This document shows positions 15,508 through 24,542 of a stretch of DNA of 64,000 nucleotides, piece after piece. This DNA comes from Thalassobius sp965218685. Lineage in GTDB: Bacteria > Pseudomonadota > Alphaproteobacteria > Rhodobacterales > Rhodobacteraceae. The notes beneath the pieces are model-generated. The model was not told the origin of the DNA. It saw only the letters and a list, made by a program, of their open reading frames with translations, and did no database searches. Location of the stretch: NCBI RefSeq assembly GCF_965218685.1, contig NZ_OZ244657.1, positions 2,666,001-2,730,000 of the forward strand, read 5' to 3'. Within the stretch, counting starts at the first letter, position 1. Every line of letters starts with the position of its first letter. Both the position numbers and the translations under genes were made by a program.

Positions 15508-18500
15508 TTAGCTACATCCCGAGGTCGCCCCGCAGGTGTTGCATTTCATACAGGTGCCGTTGCGCACCAAAGTGTAGTTTCCGCAATCGCCACAGGCCTC
15601 GCCTTCATAGCCCTGCATCTTGGCCTTGGCCCGCGCGTCCATGGAGACGGCCCCGGTGCTGACGGCGGTCGTTGTGGACAGCGCTGCAGTCTCGACAACC
15701 GTGCCCATGGTTTCAGGCACCAGCGCCTGCAAGGCAGCCTCGGGATTCGAACCTCCAAACGCCATGCCGCCAACGGACTGACCGCCCTGCAGAACCACCA
15801 GTTCTTGCGGCAGACGCTTGCGCAGATAGCCGGTCGAGCTGATCTGTTTCAGCACTTCAAGGCTGCGGTTGGCTGCGGTTTCGCTGATTTCCTCGACGTT
15901 TGAAACACCTTCCTCGACCCCGCGGCCCAGATCGTCAAACGATGCGCCCTGCGGCTTCACATGGGCCAGGTCCGTGCGATCCAGATAGGACACGGCCAGT
16001 TCGCGGAAGATATAATCCAGGATCGACGTGGCATTCTTGATCGAGTCGTTGCCCTGCACGATGCCCGCAGGTTCGAATTTCGTGAAGGTGAAGGCATCCA
16101 CGAACTCTTCCAGCGGCACGCCATATTGCAGGCCCACTGACACCGCGATGGCGAAGTTGTTCATCATCGCACGGAAGCCAGCGCCCTCTTTGTGCATGTC
16201 GATGAAGATCTCGCCAAGGCTACCGTCCTCGTATTCGCCGGTGCGCAGATACACTTTGTGCCCGCCAACGACGGCCTTCTGGGTATAGCCTTTGCGGCGC
16301 TCGGGCATCTTTTCGCGGTGGCTGCGGACCATTTCCTTGACCACAACCTTTTCGACGATTTTCTCGGCCAGAACGGCGGCTTTTTCCTGGGTCGAGCCGC
16401 TTTCCAGAATCTCGGCGGCCTCGTCGTCATCCTCGATCAGCGCGGCGGCCAAAGGCTGCGACAGCTTCGAGCCATCGCGGTACAAGGCGTTCGCCTTGAT
16501 GCCCATCTGCCAAGACCGTTCATAGGCAGCCTGACAATCCTCGATCGTGGCATCGTTGGGCATGTTGATCGTCTTGGAGATCGCCCCCGAGATGAACGAC
16601 TGCGCCGCCGCCATCATGTCGATGTGGCTGTTCACCGACAAGAAGCGTTTACCTTTCTTGCCGCAGGGATTGGCGCAATCGAAGATCGCGTAGTGCTTTT
16701 CGTCCAGATGCGGCGCGCCTTCCAGCGTCATGGTGCCACAAACGTGGTCATTCGCGGCCTCGATGTCGGACCTGGAGTATCCAAGGTGCCGCAGCACGTC
16801 GAAGGTCGGGTCGTTCAGCTGCTCGGCCGAGATTTTCAGCACGTTCTGGCAGAACTCCGCGCCCAGGGTCCACTGGTTGAACACGAAACGGATGTCAAAG
16901 GCGCTGCCCAGGGCCTCTTCGACCTTGTTCAGCTCGTTTTCAGTGAACCCGTGCTGCATCAGGGTGGAGTGGTTGATCCCCGGCGCGTTGCCGATGGTGC
17001 CGTGCCCCACTGCGTAGCTGACGATTTCCTCGATCTGGGCGCTGGAATAACCCAGCTTCTCCAGCGCGGCGGGAACCGAGCGGTTGATGATCTTGAAATA
17101 GCCACCCCCGGCCAGTTTCTTGAACTTCACCAGCGCGAAATCAGGCTCGATCCCGGTGGTGTCGCAATCCATAACCAGACCGATGGTGCCGGTGGGGGCA
17201 ATCACACTGACCTGAGCGTTGCGGAACCCGTTCTGCTCGCCCAGTTTCAGCGCCTCGTCCCAGGCGGTCATGGCCAGCTCGGCCAGACGCTGATCAGGCA
17301 CGTTGGACAGGTCCAGCGGGACGGGCTTAACGTCCAGCCCATCGTACCCCTCGGCCGCGCCATAGGCGGCGGTGCGGTGGTTGCGAATGACGCGCAGCAT
17401 GTGGTCCTTGTTGCGGGCATAGCCGTCGAACGGGCCCAGCTCTCCGGCCATTTCGGCGCTGGTGGCATAGGAGACACCGGTCATGATCGCGGTCAGCGAA
17501 GCACCAAGCGCCCTGCCCTCGTCACTGTCATAGCTGAAGCCCATGTTCATCAGCAGACCGCCGATGTTGGCATAGCCCAGACCCAAGGTGCGGAAGTCAT
17601 AGGACAGCTGCGCGATTTCCTTGGAGGGGAACTGCGCCATCATCACGCTGATTTCCAGCGTTACGGTCCACAGGCGGGTGGCGTGCATGTAATCCTCGGC
17701 CTGGAACTCTCCGTCCTTCAGGAAGGTCAGCAGGTTCATCGAGGCCAGGTTACAAGCGGTATCGTCCAGGAACATGTATTCCGAGCACGGGTTGGATCCG
17801 CGGATCGCACCATCTTCGGGGCATGTGTGCCAGGCGTTGACGGTATCGTGGAACTGAATGCCCGGATCGGCGCAGGCCCAAGCGGCGTGGCCGATATCTT
17901 CCCACAGGTCACGCGCTTTGACGGTCTTGGCAACCGCGCCATCGGTGCGGCGCAGCAGTTCCCAATCACTGTCGTCCTTCACTGCCTTCAGGAAGGCATC
18001 GGTGACACGGACCGAGTTGTTCGAGTTCTGACCCGAAACCGATGCATAAGCCTCGGAATCCCAATCGGTGTCATAGGTCGGGAATTCGATGCTGTCATAG
18101 CCCTGTTTGGCATAGTCCAGCACACGTTTCACATAAGTTTCAGGGATTTGCACCTTGCGGGCACTGCGGATCGCCGTTTTCAGTGTGGCGTTCTTGGCAG
18201 GGTCCACCGCGTCCTCGGTGCTGCCATCCCATTCACGGATTGCTCCGAAAATCTCGTTCAGGCGTTCCTCGTGCATTTTGGACCCGGCAACGATGCTGGC
18301 GACCTTCTGCTCTTCCTTGACCTTCCAGTTCACGAATTCTTCGATATCGGGGTGATCGACGTCACAGATCACCATCTTGGCTGCGCGGCGGGTGGTACCG
18401 CCCGATTTGATCGCGCCCGCAGCGCGGTCGCCGATTTTCAGGAACCCCATCAGACCCGAGGATTTCCCACCGCCCGACAGCGGCTCGTCCGCGGCACGCA

Positions 18501-19191
18501 GGCTGGAGAAGTTGGTGCCCGTGCCCGAGCCGTATTTGAACAGACGCGCTTCGCGGACCCACAGGTCCATGATGCCACCATCGCCCACCAGGTCGTCAGC
18601 AACCGACTGGATGAAACAGGCGTGCGGCTGCGGATGCTCGTAAGCGCTGGAGGATTTGGTAAGGGTCTTGGTTTCGTGATCGACGTAGTAATGACCCTGG
18701 CTGGGACCATCGATGCCATAGGCCCAATGCAGGCCGGTGTTGAACCACTGGGGCGAGTTCGGCGCGGCCTTCTGCGTGGCCAGCATGAACCGCATTTCAT
18801 CATAATAGGCGCGCGCGTCTTCCTCGGTCGAAAAATAGCCGCCCTTCCAGCCCCAATAGGCCCAGGCGCCCGCCAGACGATCGAATACCTGCTTGGCGCT
18901 GGTCTCGCCGGTTTTTTCGGTGGTTTTGGTCGCGGGAACCGAGCGCCACAGGAACTCGGGCACACCCTTTTCCTTGACCTTCTTCAATTTGGCCGGAACA
19001 CCAGCCTTGCGAAAGTATTTCTGCGCAATCACATCCGAAGCCACCTGGCTCCAGCTTTGCGGCACCTCGACCTCGTCCAGACGGAAAACGATGGACCCGT
19101 CCGGATTGCGGATTTCCGACACGGTGGTGATAAAATCCAGATCGTCGTAAGCGTCCTGCCCGGCCTTGGTAAATTTTCTTTCGATTTTCAT
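15508..19191 (-). CDS. nrdJ: Adenosylcobalamin-dependent (class II) ribonucleotide reductase
   Basis: Reduces ribonucleotides to deoxyribonucleotides using B12 as radical source, independent of oxygen. The 1227-residue length fits the large NrdJ type. Visible family features are the active-site segment SNPCSEYMF with DDTACNLASMN (about residue 465-485), the PTGTIG loop (about residue 660), and a C-terminal zinc-ribbon-like tail with paired cysteines (CGDCG ... CMKCNTCG) used for re-reduction. MKIERKFTK at 19191 is taken as the start because it resembles the family N-terminus; the frame is open 8 codons further. Upstream are tandem NrdR boxes and a CtrA site, so expression is probably tied to dNTP level and cell cycle. 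Synthesis depends on cobalamin. Confidence 0.96.
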   Translation of the reverse strand: MKIERKFTKAGQDAYDDLDFITTVSEIRNPDGSIVFRLDEVEVPQSWSQVASDVIAQKYFRKAGVPAKLKKVKEKGVPEFLWRSVPATKTTEKTGETSAKQVFDRLAGAWAYWGWKGGYFSTEEDARAYYDEMRFMLATQKAAPNSPQWFNTGLHWAYGIDGPSQGHYYVDHETKTLTKSSSAYEHPQPHACFIQSVADDLVGDGGIMDLWVREARLFKYGSGTGTNFSSLRAADEPLSGGGKSSGLMGFLKIGDRAAGAIKSGGTTRRAAKMVICDVDHPDIEEFVNWKVKEEQKVASIVAGSKMHEERLNEIFGAIREWDGSTEDAVDPAKNATLKTAIRSARKVQIPETYVKRVLDYAKQGYDSIEFPTYDTDWDSEAYASVSGQNSNNSVRVTDAFLKAVKDDSDWELLRRTDGAVAKTVKARDLWEDIGHAAWACADPGIQFHDTVNAWHTCPEDGAIRGSNPCSEYMFLDDTACNLASMNLLTFLKDGEFQAEDYMHATRLWTVTLEISVMMAQFPSKEIAQLSYDFRTLGLGYANIGGLLMNMGFSYDSDEGRALGASLTAIMTGVSYATSAEMAGELGPFDGYARNKDHMLRVIRNHRTAAYGAAEGYDGLDVKPVPLDLSNVPDQRLAELAMTAWDEALKLGEQNGFRNAQVSVIAPTGTIGLVMDCDTTGIEPDFALVKFKKLAGGGYFKIINRSVPAALEKLGYSSAQIEEIVSYAVGHGTIGNAPGINHSTLMQHGFTENELNKVEEALGSAFDIRFVFNQWTLGAEFCQNVLKISAEQLNDPTFDVLRHLGYSRSDIEAANDHVCGTMTLEGAPHLDEKHYAIFDCANPCGKKGKRFLSVNSHIDMMAAAQSFISGAISKTINMPNDATIEDCQAAYERSWQMGIKANALYRDGSKLSQPLAAALIEDDDEAAEILESGSTQEKAAVLAEKIVEKVVVKEMVRSHREKMPERRKGYTQKAVVGGHKVYLRTGEYEDGSLGEIFIDMHKEGAGFRAMMNNFAIAVSVGLQYGVPLEEFVDAFTFTKFEPAGIVQGNDSIKNATSILDYIFRELAVSYLDRTDLAHVKPQGASFDDLGRGVEEGVSNVEEISETAANRSLEVLKQISSTGYLRKRLPQELVVLQGGQSVGGMAFGGSNPEAALQALVPETMGTVVETAALSTTTAVSTGAVSMDARAKAKMQGYEGEACGDCGNYTLVRNGTCMKCNTCGATSGCS

Positions 19192-19358
19192 GTGCGCTGC
19201 CCCATACTTCAGCATTCAATCCCTGCCAGCTGCCGATTGACCTTGCGGTCCTGATCGGGCGTTGCGTCGGGCAAAAGCTCATCAGCCCGGTCACGAATAA
19301 CCGGGGCTCTGTGGGCCTAATGACCCTGATGTACGAAACTTACGTCCCTGCGCTACCG

Positions 19359-19406
19359 CCACTATATCTTGTGCGTTATCCGGCTGGCTCCCACAATCTG
19401 GCGTAT
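19359..19406 (-). promoter_or_regulatory. Tandem NrdR boxes upstream of nrdJ
   Basis: Box 1, CCACTATATCTTGTGC at 19359-19374, matches the NrdR consensus acaCwAtATaTwGtgt at 13 of 16 positions. A weaker box, CCACAATCTGGCGTAT at 19391-19406, matches at about 10. Their starts are 32 bp apart, about three helical turns, the usual spacing of paired NrdR boxes. NrdR represses ribonucleotide reductase genes when dATP is abundant. Confidence 0.75.
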
Positions 19407-19497
19407 CACCCTCTAGACGGTCAACGGATTTTTTTACGAAAATTTTGGCTTTTGGGTGTTGACCCAGTGCAGGTTCCGCAATCGGGTGATTCAACAA

Positions 19498-19513
19498 GTT
19501 AACCGCTGGTTAA
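19498..19513 (-). promoter_or_regulatory. CtrA binding site (full consensus) upstream of nrdJ
   Basis: The minus strand reads TTAACCAGCGGTTAAC, an exact TTAA-N7-TTAAC, directed towards nrdJ and about 300 bp from its start, 90-150 bp above the NrdR boxes. Confidence 0.6.
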
Positions 19514-19840
19514 TGCAGCCTGTGGGCATCCTTGTGGACAGCTGAAATTTTCCCTTGGTTCTGGCTGGTTTAGCGGACACGGTTCCTGCAGCACTTCAGC
19601 TATGCTGCGGCGTAGAAAGGATTTTCTGCACCTGCGAAGTGATTTCCAAAATAAATTCGCCCACGTCCACCACATCTTGTGGGAACCCGAATCAAGGACG
19701 CAAAATGACCGAATATTGAGCAATCTTCGTGTCCCATAGAAATATGACGACATGGTGAAGAAAGCAGCGAGATTCGCGCCAACGCCCCTATGACCAATGC
19801 AGGTGCCGCTAGATTTTCCTCAGCTGTGAACAGCCGGACT
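19514..19840. other. Intergenic DNA between the nrdJ control region and acnB
   Basis: About 330 bp in which I see no gene. The short open frames are not protein-like. The sequence at 19565-19620 has imperfect GC-rich repeats but no recognisable transposase ends. Confidence 0.5.
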
Positions 19841-19882
19841 AAACAAAAGAAATGGGCGCCACCGTTCCTGGTGACGCCCATT
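19841..19882 (-). terminator. Intrinsic terminator of acnB
   Basis: A 13-bp stem with one mismatch (AATGGGCGCCACC at 19851-19863 with GGTGACGCCCATT at 19870-19882) has a 6-nt loop and is followed on the minus strand by TCTTTTGTTT. It lies 20 bp beyond the acnB stop. Confidence 0.8.
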
Positions 19883-19902
19883 CTTACAAGACTTTCAGTC
19901 CC

Positions 19903-22692
19903 TTAGAAGTGCACGGAACGTGCGGTTCCTGGGATTTCTTTTGGGGGTGCGAACTTGGTCAGGTCGATGCCTTCGACGGCGGTTTTGTACTCTTCCAGGG
20001 TCGGGGTGCGGCCCAGGATGGCTGACAGGACCACGACCGGGGTCGAGGCCAGCAGGGATTCGCCTTTCTTGTCGGGGGCATCGCCCACCACGCGGCCCTG
20101 GAACAGGCGGGTCGAGGTGGCCAGGACGGTGTCGCCCTTGGCAGCCTTTTCCTGGTTGCCCATGCACAGGTTACAGCCCGGACGCTCCAGGTACAGGATG
20201 TTCTCGTACTCGGTGCGGGCGTTGGTTTTCGGCGCCGCGTCGTCGAACTCGAAGCCCGAGTATTTCTCCAGAACTTCCCAGTCGCCCTCTTCCTTCAGCT
20301 CATCGATGATGTTGTAGGTCGGGGCGGCCACGACCAGCGGGGCCTTGAACTCGACCTTGCCGGTGGCTTTTTCCAGGTTCTTGAGCATCTGCGCCACGAT
20401 TTTCATGTCGCCCTTGTGCACCATGCACGAGCCGACAAAGCCCAGGTCCACATGCTTTTCAGCCTTGTAGTACGAGATCGGGCGGATCGTGTCATGGGTA
20501 TAGCGCTTGGACACGTCGATGTTGTTGACGTCCGGGTCCGCGATCATCGGTTCGACGATCTGGTCCAGATCGACCACGACCTCGGCAAAATACTTGGCGT
20601 TGGCATCCGGCGTCAGGGCCGGCTTTTCACCCGACCTGATCTCGGCGATCCGCTTGTCCGCCTTGGCGATCAGACCAGCCAGCAGCTGTGCCTCGTTGTC
20701 CATGCCCTTGTCGATCATGATCTGGATGCGGCTCTTGGCCAGTTCCAGAGACCCGATCAGCGTCTCGTCATTCGAGATACAGACCGAAGCCTTGGCTTTC
20801 ATCTCGGCGGTCCAGTCGGTGAAGGTAAAGGCCTGGTCGGCCAGCAGGGTGCCGATATGCACTTCGATCACCCGACCCTGGAAGACGTTGTCGCCATGCT
20901 GCGCCAGCATCTGCGCCTGGGTGGCGTGCACCACGTCGCGGAAGTCCATGTGATCGGCCATCTGGCCCTTGAAGGTCACCTTGACCGATTCCGGGATCGG
21001 CATCGACGCCTCGCCGGTGGCCAGCGCCAGCGCCACGGTGCCACTGTCCGCACCAAAGGCTACGCCCTTGGACATACGGGTGTGGCTGTCGCCGCCGATG
21101 ATGATGTCCCAGTCATCCACGGTGATGTCGTTCAGCACCTTGTGAATCACGTCGGTCATCGCGTGGTATTTATCTTTGGGATCGCGCGCCGTGATCAGGC
21201 CAAAGGAGTTCATGAAGGCCATCAGCTTGGGGATGTTGGCCTGTGCCTTCAGGTCCCAAACCGACGCGGTGTGACAGCCCGACTGGTACCCAACGTCCAG
21301 CGAGGGCGAGATCACGGTGGCCGCCATGGCCTCCAGTTCCTGCGCGGTCATCGGGCCGGTGGTGTCCTGGCTGCCAACAACGTTCACCTGAACACGCACG
21401 TCCGAGCCAGCATGCAGCGTCTTGCCCGGGGTCGCGCCGCGGGCGTTGCGGTTGAAGATCTTCTCGACCGCGGTCAGGCCCTGGCCTTCGATCGATACTT
21501 CTTTCGACGGCGCGTAGGCCGATTTCAGGTCCTGGCCCAGGGCCTCGGCTGCGAATGTCTGCAGCTTCTTGCCAAAGACCACGGCGTAGGAACCGCCAGC
21601 CTTGATGAACTCGACCTTCTGAGGGGTCAGCGAGGACGAGATGTCGACCAGCTCGGTGCCGTCGGCGTCGTACAGTTTCTTGTCCTTGGTGTTGATGGTC
21701 AGAACCTTGCCGGTCTCAACCGAATAGGCCTGCTCCAGCACCGGATCGCCATTGTCATCCAGAACGGTGTTGCCGTCCGCGTCGACCTTCTTGACCCAGT
21801 TCTTCAGGTCAATGCCGATGCCGCCGGTCACGCCAACGGTGGTCAGGAAGATCGGCGAGATGCCGTTGGTGCCGGCCACAACGGGGGCGATGTTCACGAA
21901 GGGAACATAGGGGCTGGCCTGTTTGCCGGTCCACAGCGCCACGTTGTTCACACCAGACATCCGCGACGAGCCAACACCCATCGTGCCTTTTTCCGCGATC
22001 AGCATGACGCGGGCGCCGGGGTTGGCCTCTTGCAGGGCAACGATTTCACCCTGAGCTTCGGGGGTGATCATGCACTTGCCATGCAACTCGCGGTCAGCAC
22101 GGCTGTGGGCCTCGGCGCCGGGCGACAGAAGGTCGGTCGAGATATCACCCTCGGCGGCGATATAGGTGACAACCTTGATCTCTTCATCGATGTCCGGCAG
22201 CTTGGTGAAGAACTCGGCCTTGGCATAGCTGTCCAGGATATCGGTCGCCACGGCATTGCCTGCGGCGTGGGCCTCGGACAGGCGATCCATGTCCGCTTCG
22301 TACAGGAATACCTGGGTCTTCAGAACCTCGGCTGCCTGACCGGCCAGCGCCGCATCATCCCCAAGCGCCACATCCAGCAGAACCGCAATCGAGGGGCCGC
22401 CCTTCATGTGCGACAAAAGCTCGAACGCGAAATCAGGCGTGATCTCGGCAACAGTCTCGGTGCCAAGAATGATGTCCTTCAAAAACGCCGCCTTCACAAC
22501 GGCCGCGCTCGTGGTGCCGGGCAGCGTGTTGTAAATGAAATGCTGCAAAGAGTCCGCGCGATACTCGTTCCCGGTATCCTTGATCTGCGCGATCAACGCC
22601 CCAACCAGGGCACCATCGTCGATAGGCTTGGGATGCAATCCCTGATCTTTACGGGTCTCGATCTCGGTAAGGTAATCTGTGTACAAGCTCAT
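19903..22692 (-). CDS. acnB: Aconitate hydratase B
   Basis: TCA-cycle enzyme isomerising citrate and isocitrate through a [4Fe-4S] cluster. The 929-residue protein follows AcnB order: N-terminal HEAT-like domain (about 1-160), swivel domain, then the cluster domains. Probable cluster cysteines lie in GSCMVHKGD and GCNLCMGNQ near the C-terminus; GSQDTTGPMT and GGDSHTRM are other conserved segments. It is somewhat longer than the 865-residue E. coli protein, with extra residues in the middle third. Transcription is monocistronic, ending at a clear terminator. Confidence 0.97.
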   Translation of the reverse strand: MSLYTDYLTEIETRKDQGLHPKPIDDGALVGALIAQIKDTGNEYRADSLQHFIYNTLPGTTSAAVVKAAFLKDIILGTETVAEITPDFAFELLSHMKGGPSIAVLLDVALGDDAALAGQAAEVLKTQVFLYEADMDRLSEAHAAGNAVATDILDSYAKAEFFTKLPDIDEEIKVVTYIAAEGDISTDLLSPGAEAHSRADRELHGKCMITPEAQGEIVALQEANPGARVMLIAEKGTMGVGSSRMSGVNNVALWTGKQASPYVPFVNIAPVVAGTNGISPIFLTTVGVTGGIGIDLKNWVKKVDADGNTVLDDNGDPVLEQAYSVETGKVLTINTKDKKLYDADGTELVDISSSLTPQKVEFIKAGGSYAVVFGKKLQTFAAEALGQDLKSAYAPSKEVSIEGQGLTAVEKIFNRNARGATPGKTLHAGSDVRVQVNVVGSQDTTGPMTAQELEAMAATVISPSLDVGYQSGCHTASVWDLKAQANIPKLMAFMNSFGLITARDPKDKYHAMTDVIHKVLNDITVDDWDIIIGGDSHTRMSKGVAFGADSGTVALALATGEASMPIPESVKVTFKGQMADHMDFRDVVHATQAQMLAQHGDNVFQGRVIEVHIGTLLADQAFTFTDWTAEMKAKASVCISNDETLIGSLELAKSRIQIMIDKGMDNEAQLLAGLIAKADKRIAEIRSGEKPALTPDANAKYFAEVVVDLDQIVEPMIADPDVNNIDVSKRYTHDTIRPISYYKAEKHVDLGFVGSCMVHKGDMKIVAQMLKNLEKATGKVEFKAPLVVAAPTYNIIDELKEEGDWEVLEKYSGFEFDDAAPKTNARTEYENILYLERPGCNLCMGNQEKAAKGDTVLATSTRLFQGRVVGDAPDKKGESLLASTPVVVLSAILGRTPTLEEYKTAVEGIDLTKFAPPKEIPGTARSVHF

Positions 22693-22897
22693 GTTGATTC
22701 CTACGAATTAGTGCCGGGTCAAGGCCTGGGCGGCTGGCAAATATGTCTTCCGAGTCGCATCAGGCAATTTTGTATGCCGCTGTATACCAAATTTGCATTT
22801 TCTACAAGAGCCACCAGACATACGGCGACCGATCCCTGGGTAAAACCAGGCTTCAGCCGGGCGATCCTACCTCTTCCAACAGGACTGACAGAATAAG

Positions 22898-23176
22898 ACT
22901 TGCGCCCTTCTCGACGGGATCGATTTCATGTCTTCCGCCGTGGCGTTCGGCTTCCGTTGCAGCAATGGGCTGGCGTTGATGCTACGCTCGAAGGTTTTGC
23001 ATATGCCGCGCGAGGCCTTTGGCTTCCAACTGGTCAAACATCCACATATCACGCGGCCCATCGGGATTCTCAGTCGCAACGGTCAAACCGCCACCAAATC
23101 AGAAGAGACCTTCAAAGCAATCCTTCGAAGATTCGCGACTGAAACCAGATCGCAGTTTCAAACCGGCAATCTGTGA
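22898..23176 (+). pseudogene. Remnant of a LysR-type regulator (C-terminal fragment)
   Basis: The frame ending at 23176 reads like the last 80-90 residues of a LysR substrate-binding domain: ALLDGIDFMSS, GLALMLRSKV, then LVKHPHITRPIGILSRNGQ and a final helix SEETFKAILRRF. The pattern R-P-I-G-x-x-x-R-x-G-Q followed by an amphipathic helix is common at LysR C-termini. No DNA-binding domain or rest of the gene is found upstream (22693-22897), so it is probably a decayed or truncated copy. The remaining DNA between acnB and the tRNA holds no other recognisable gene. Confidence 0.45.
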
Positions 23177-23256
23177 CGTCAACTTGGTCAGGAGAACCCC
23201 GAACAGAATATCAGTGAATGGCAAACGGCCACGCTGTCACAATATTCTTGGAAGGA

Positions 23257-23333
23257 TGGTCGGGGCGGCGAGATTCGAACTCACGACCCCCTGTACCCAA
23301 AACAGGTGCGCTACCAGACTGCGCTACGCCCCG
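23257..23333 (-). tRNA. tRNA-Pro (anticodon TGG)
   Basis: A 77-nt tRNA with encoded CCA. The acceptor stem CGGGGCG/CGCCCCG is perfect, the anticodon stem CCTGT/ACAGG encloses TTTGGGT (anticodon TGG), and the T-arm has GTTCGAATC. Confidence 0.96.
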
Positions 23334-23401
23334 GACCGTTCGTTCCACATAGCCGCCCCTGCCGGGATTGAAAAGCCAAAAAAGAGCGCACAAGCACGAT
23401 C

Positions 23402-23890
23402 TTATCTGCACGGCCAAGCAGCGCGGCTGGCCTCGACCGAAGGGTGACGCATCAGGCTGCCCGTAGCGATGCCCAAACGCTTGGCCATGCCAGCATTCAG
23501 CTCGAGCACAAACTTGATGTCATCGCCCCCAGGGATCGGAGTTTCATCCAACGGAACGGCATTTTCGTGGATCCGAGTCACGATGCCTGCCTCGTTCAGG
23601 AAAAACATGTCCAAAGGGATATAGGTGTCGCGCATCCAGAATGATACGCGCTGCGCGCTGGGATAGACGAACAGCATTCCTGCCATCCGGGGCATCTTTT
23701 CGCGATACATCAGGCCCACGGCGCGCTCGGATGCAGTGTCTGCCACCTCGACGGCAAAGCGCGCCTGCCCCCAGTCGCCCTTCAAAAAGACGGTCTCGGT
23801 CCGGCATTCGGCCATCGCCAAGGCGGGCGCCAGAAAACAAAAGGCCAACAGCCACAGGGCGCGTTTTATTTGACGCCCCACTTGGCTCAT
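23402..23890 (-). CDS. DUF192 family exported protein
   Basis: A 162-residue protein with a cleavable signal peptide (about residues 9-27, ending ALAMAEC) and a DUF192 domain over the remainder: FAVEVADT, ERAVGLMYRE, GMLFVYP, SFWMRDTYIPLDMFFL and KFVLELNAG are its hallmark segments. The family has a small beta-barrel fold; no biochemical role is established. Its start overlaps the end of the double cold-shock gene by 4 bp, indicating co-translation. Confidence 0.9.
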   Translation of the reverse strand: MSQVGRQIKRALWLLAFCFLAPALAMAECRTETVFLKGDWGQARFAVEVADTASERAVGLMYREKMPRMAGMLFVYPSAQRVSFWMRDTYIPLDMFFLNEAGIVTRIHENAVPLDETPIPGGDDIKFVLELNAGMAKRLGIATGSLMRHPSVEASRAAWPCR

Positions 23891-24525
23891 TCGGCGTCCT
23901 TGAATTTAACGGCGGCTTCCCATGCAAGGATCTCGGTGGCCATACGGCCGCGCTGGCCCTCGATCACCCGCAGGCCCACGGCCTCGCCGGGTTGCAGATC
24001 GGCCAATCCCGAGCGGCGCAACACCTCGATATGCACGAACACATCTTCCGGGCGGCCAAAGATGTTGGCAAAGCCAAACCCCTTGCCCTTGTCGAACCAT
24101 TTCACCCGGCCCGGTTCCATCGGTGCGTTGCGCATCACTTCGGGATCGATATCCTCGAAATCTGCCAAGGCAGAGCCTTCGGTGGCTTTCGGAGGTTCAA
24201 TCACATAAACCTCGATGGCTTGCACACCGCGACCGGTCTCTTGAACCGAAATCTCGATATACGCGCCATCCGCAACCGAGCTTTGCCCGAAATTGCGCAA
24301 TACGTTAGCGTGCAACAGAATATCAGGCCCACCGCTTTCCGCGACTACAAAACCAAACCCCTTTACAGGGTCAAACCATTTAACGTGCCCGTGTACCCTG
24401 CGTTCGCCGTCTTCTTCAGTCTTCACAGCGTTGGTACCCAAATGAACGTCATCCCCGACACAGTCATGATACAATTGGACCGGCTTGTGCAAGTCGAAAA
24501 TTTGACTTTTATCAATCGCTTGCAT
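23887..24525 (-). CDS. Protein with two cold-shock (CSD) domains
   Basis: A 212-residue nucleic-acid-binding protein with two OB-fold cold-shock domains in tandem. The first, about residues 43-110, has HGHVKWFDPVKGFGFV and PDILLHANVL. The second, about residues 135-205, has GRVKWFDKGKGFGFAN and EDVFVHIEVL. RNP1-type KGFGF and RNP2-type VFVH motifs are visible in the second; the first has LLHAN at the matching place. Double-CSD proteins are common in Alphaproteobacteria and act as RNA chaperones or regulators. The Shine-Dalgarno ahead of 24525 is weak, but no other Met precedes the first domain. Confidence 0.93.
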   Translation of the reverse strand: MQAIDKSQIFDLHKPVQLYHDCVGDDVHLGTNAVKTEEDGERRVHGHVKWFDPVKGFGFVVAESGGPDILLHANVLRNFGQSSVADGAYIEISVQETGRGVQAIEVYVIEPPKATEGSALADFEDIDPEVMRNAPMEPGRVKWFDKGKGFGFANIFGRPEDVFVHIEVLRRSGLADLQPGEAVGLRVIEGQRGRMATEILAWEAAVKFKDAE

Positions 24526-24542
24526 TTCACGTTACGCGAGTA

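Noticed and set aside
16192..19254. 1020-codon open frame antisense to nrdJ
   Set aside because: Shadow of the third-position GC bias of nrdJ, whose product carries all class II reductase motifs.
19560..19625. Possible insertion-sequence remnant upstream of acnB terminator
   Set aside because: Some local GC-rich imperfect repeats, but no transposase frame, terminal inverted repeats or target duplication could be shown.
20416..22896. 826-codon open frame antisense to acnB
   Set aside because: Same reason; the acnB frame is complete with cluster cysteines.
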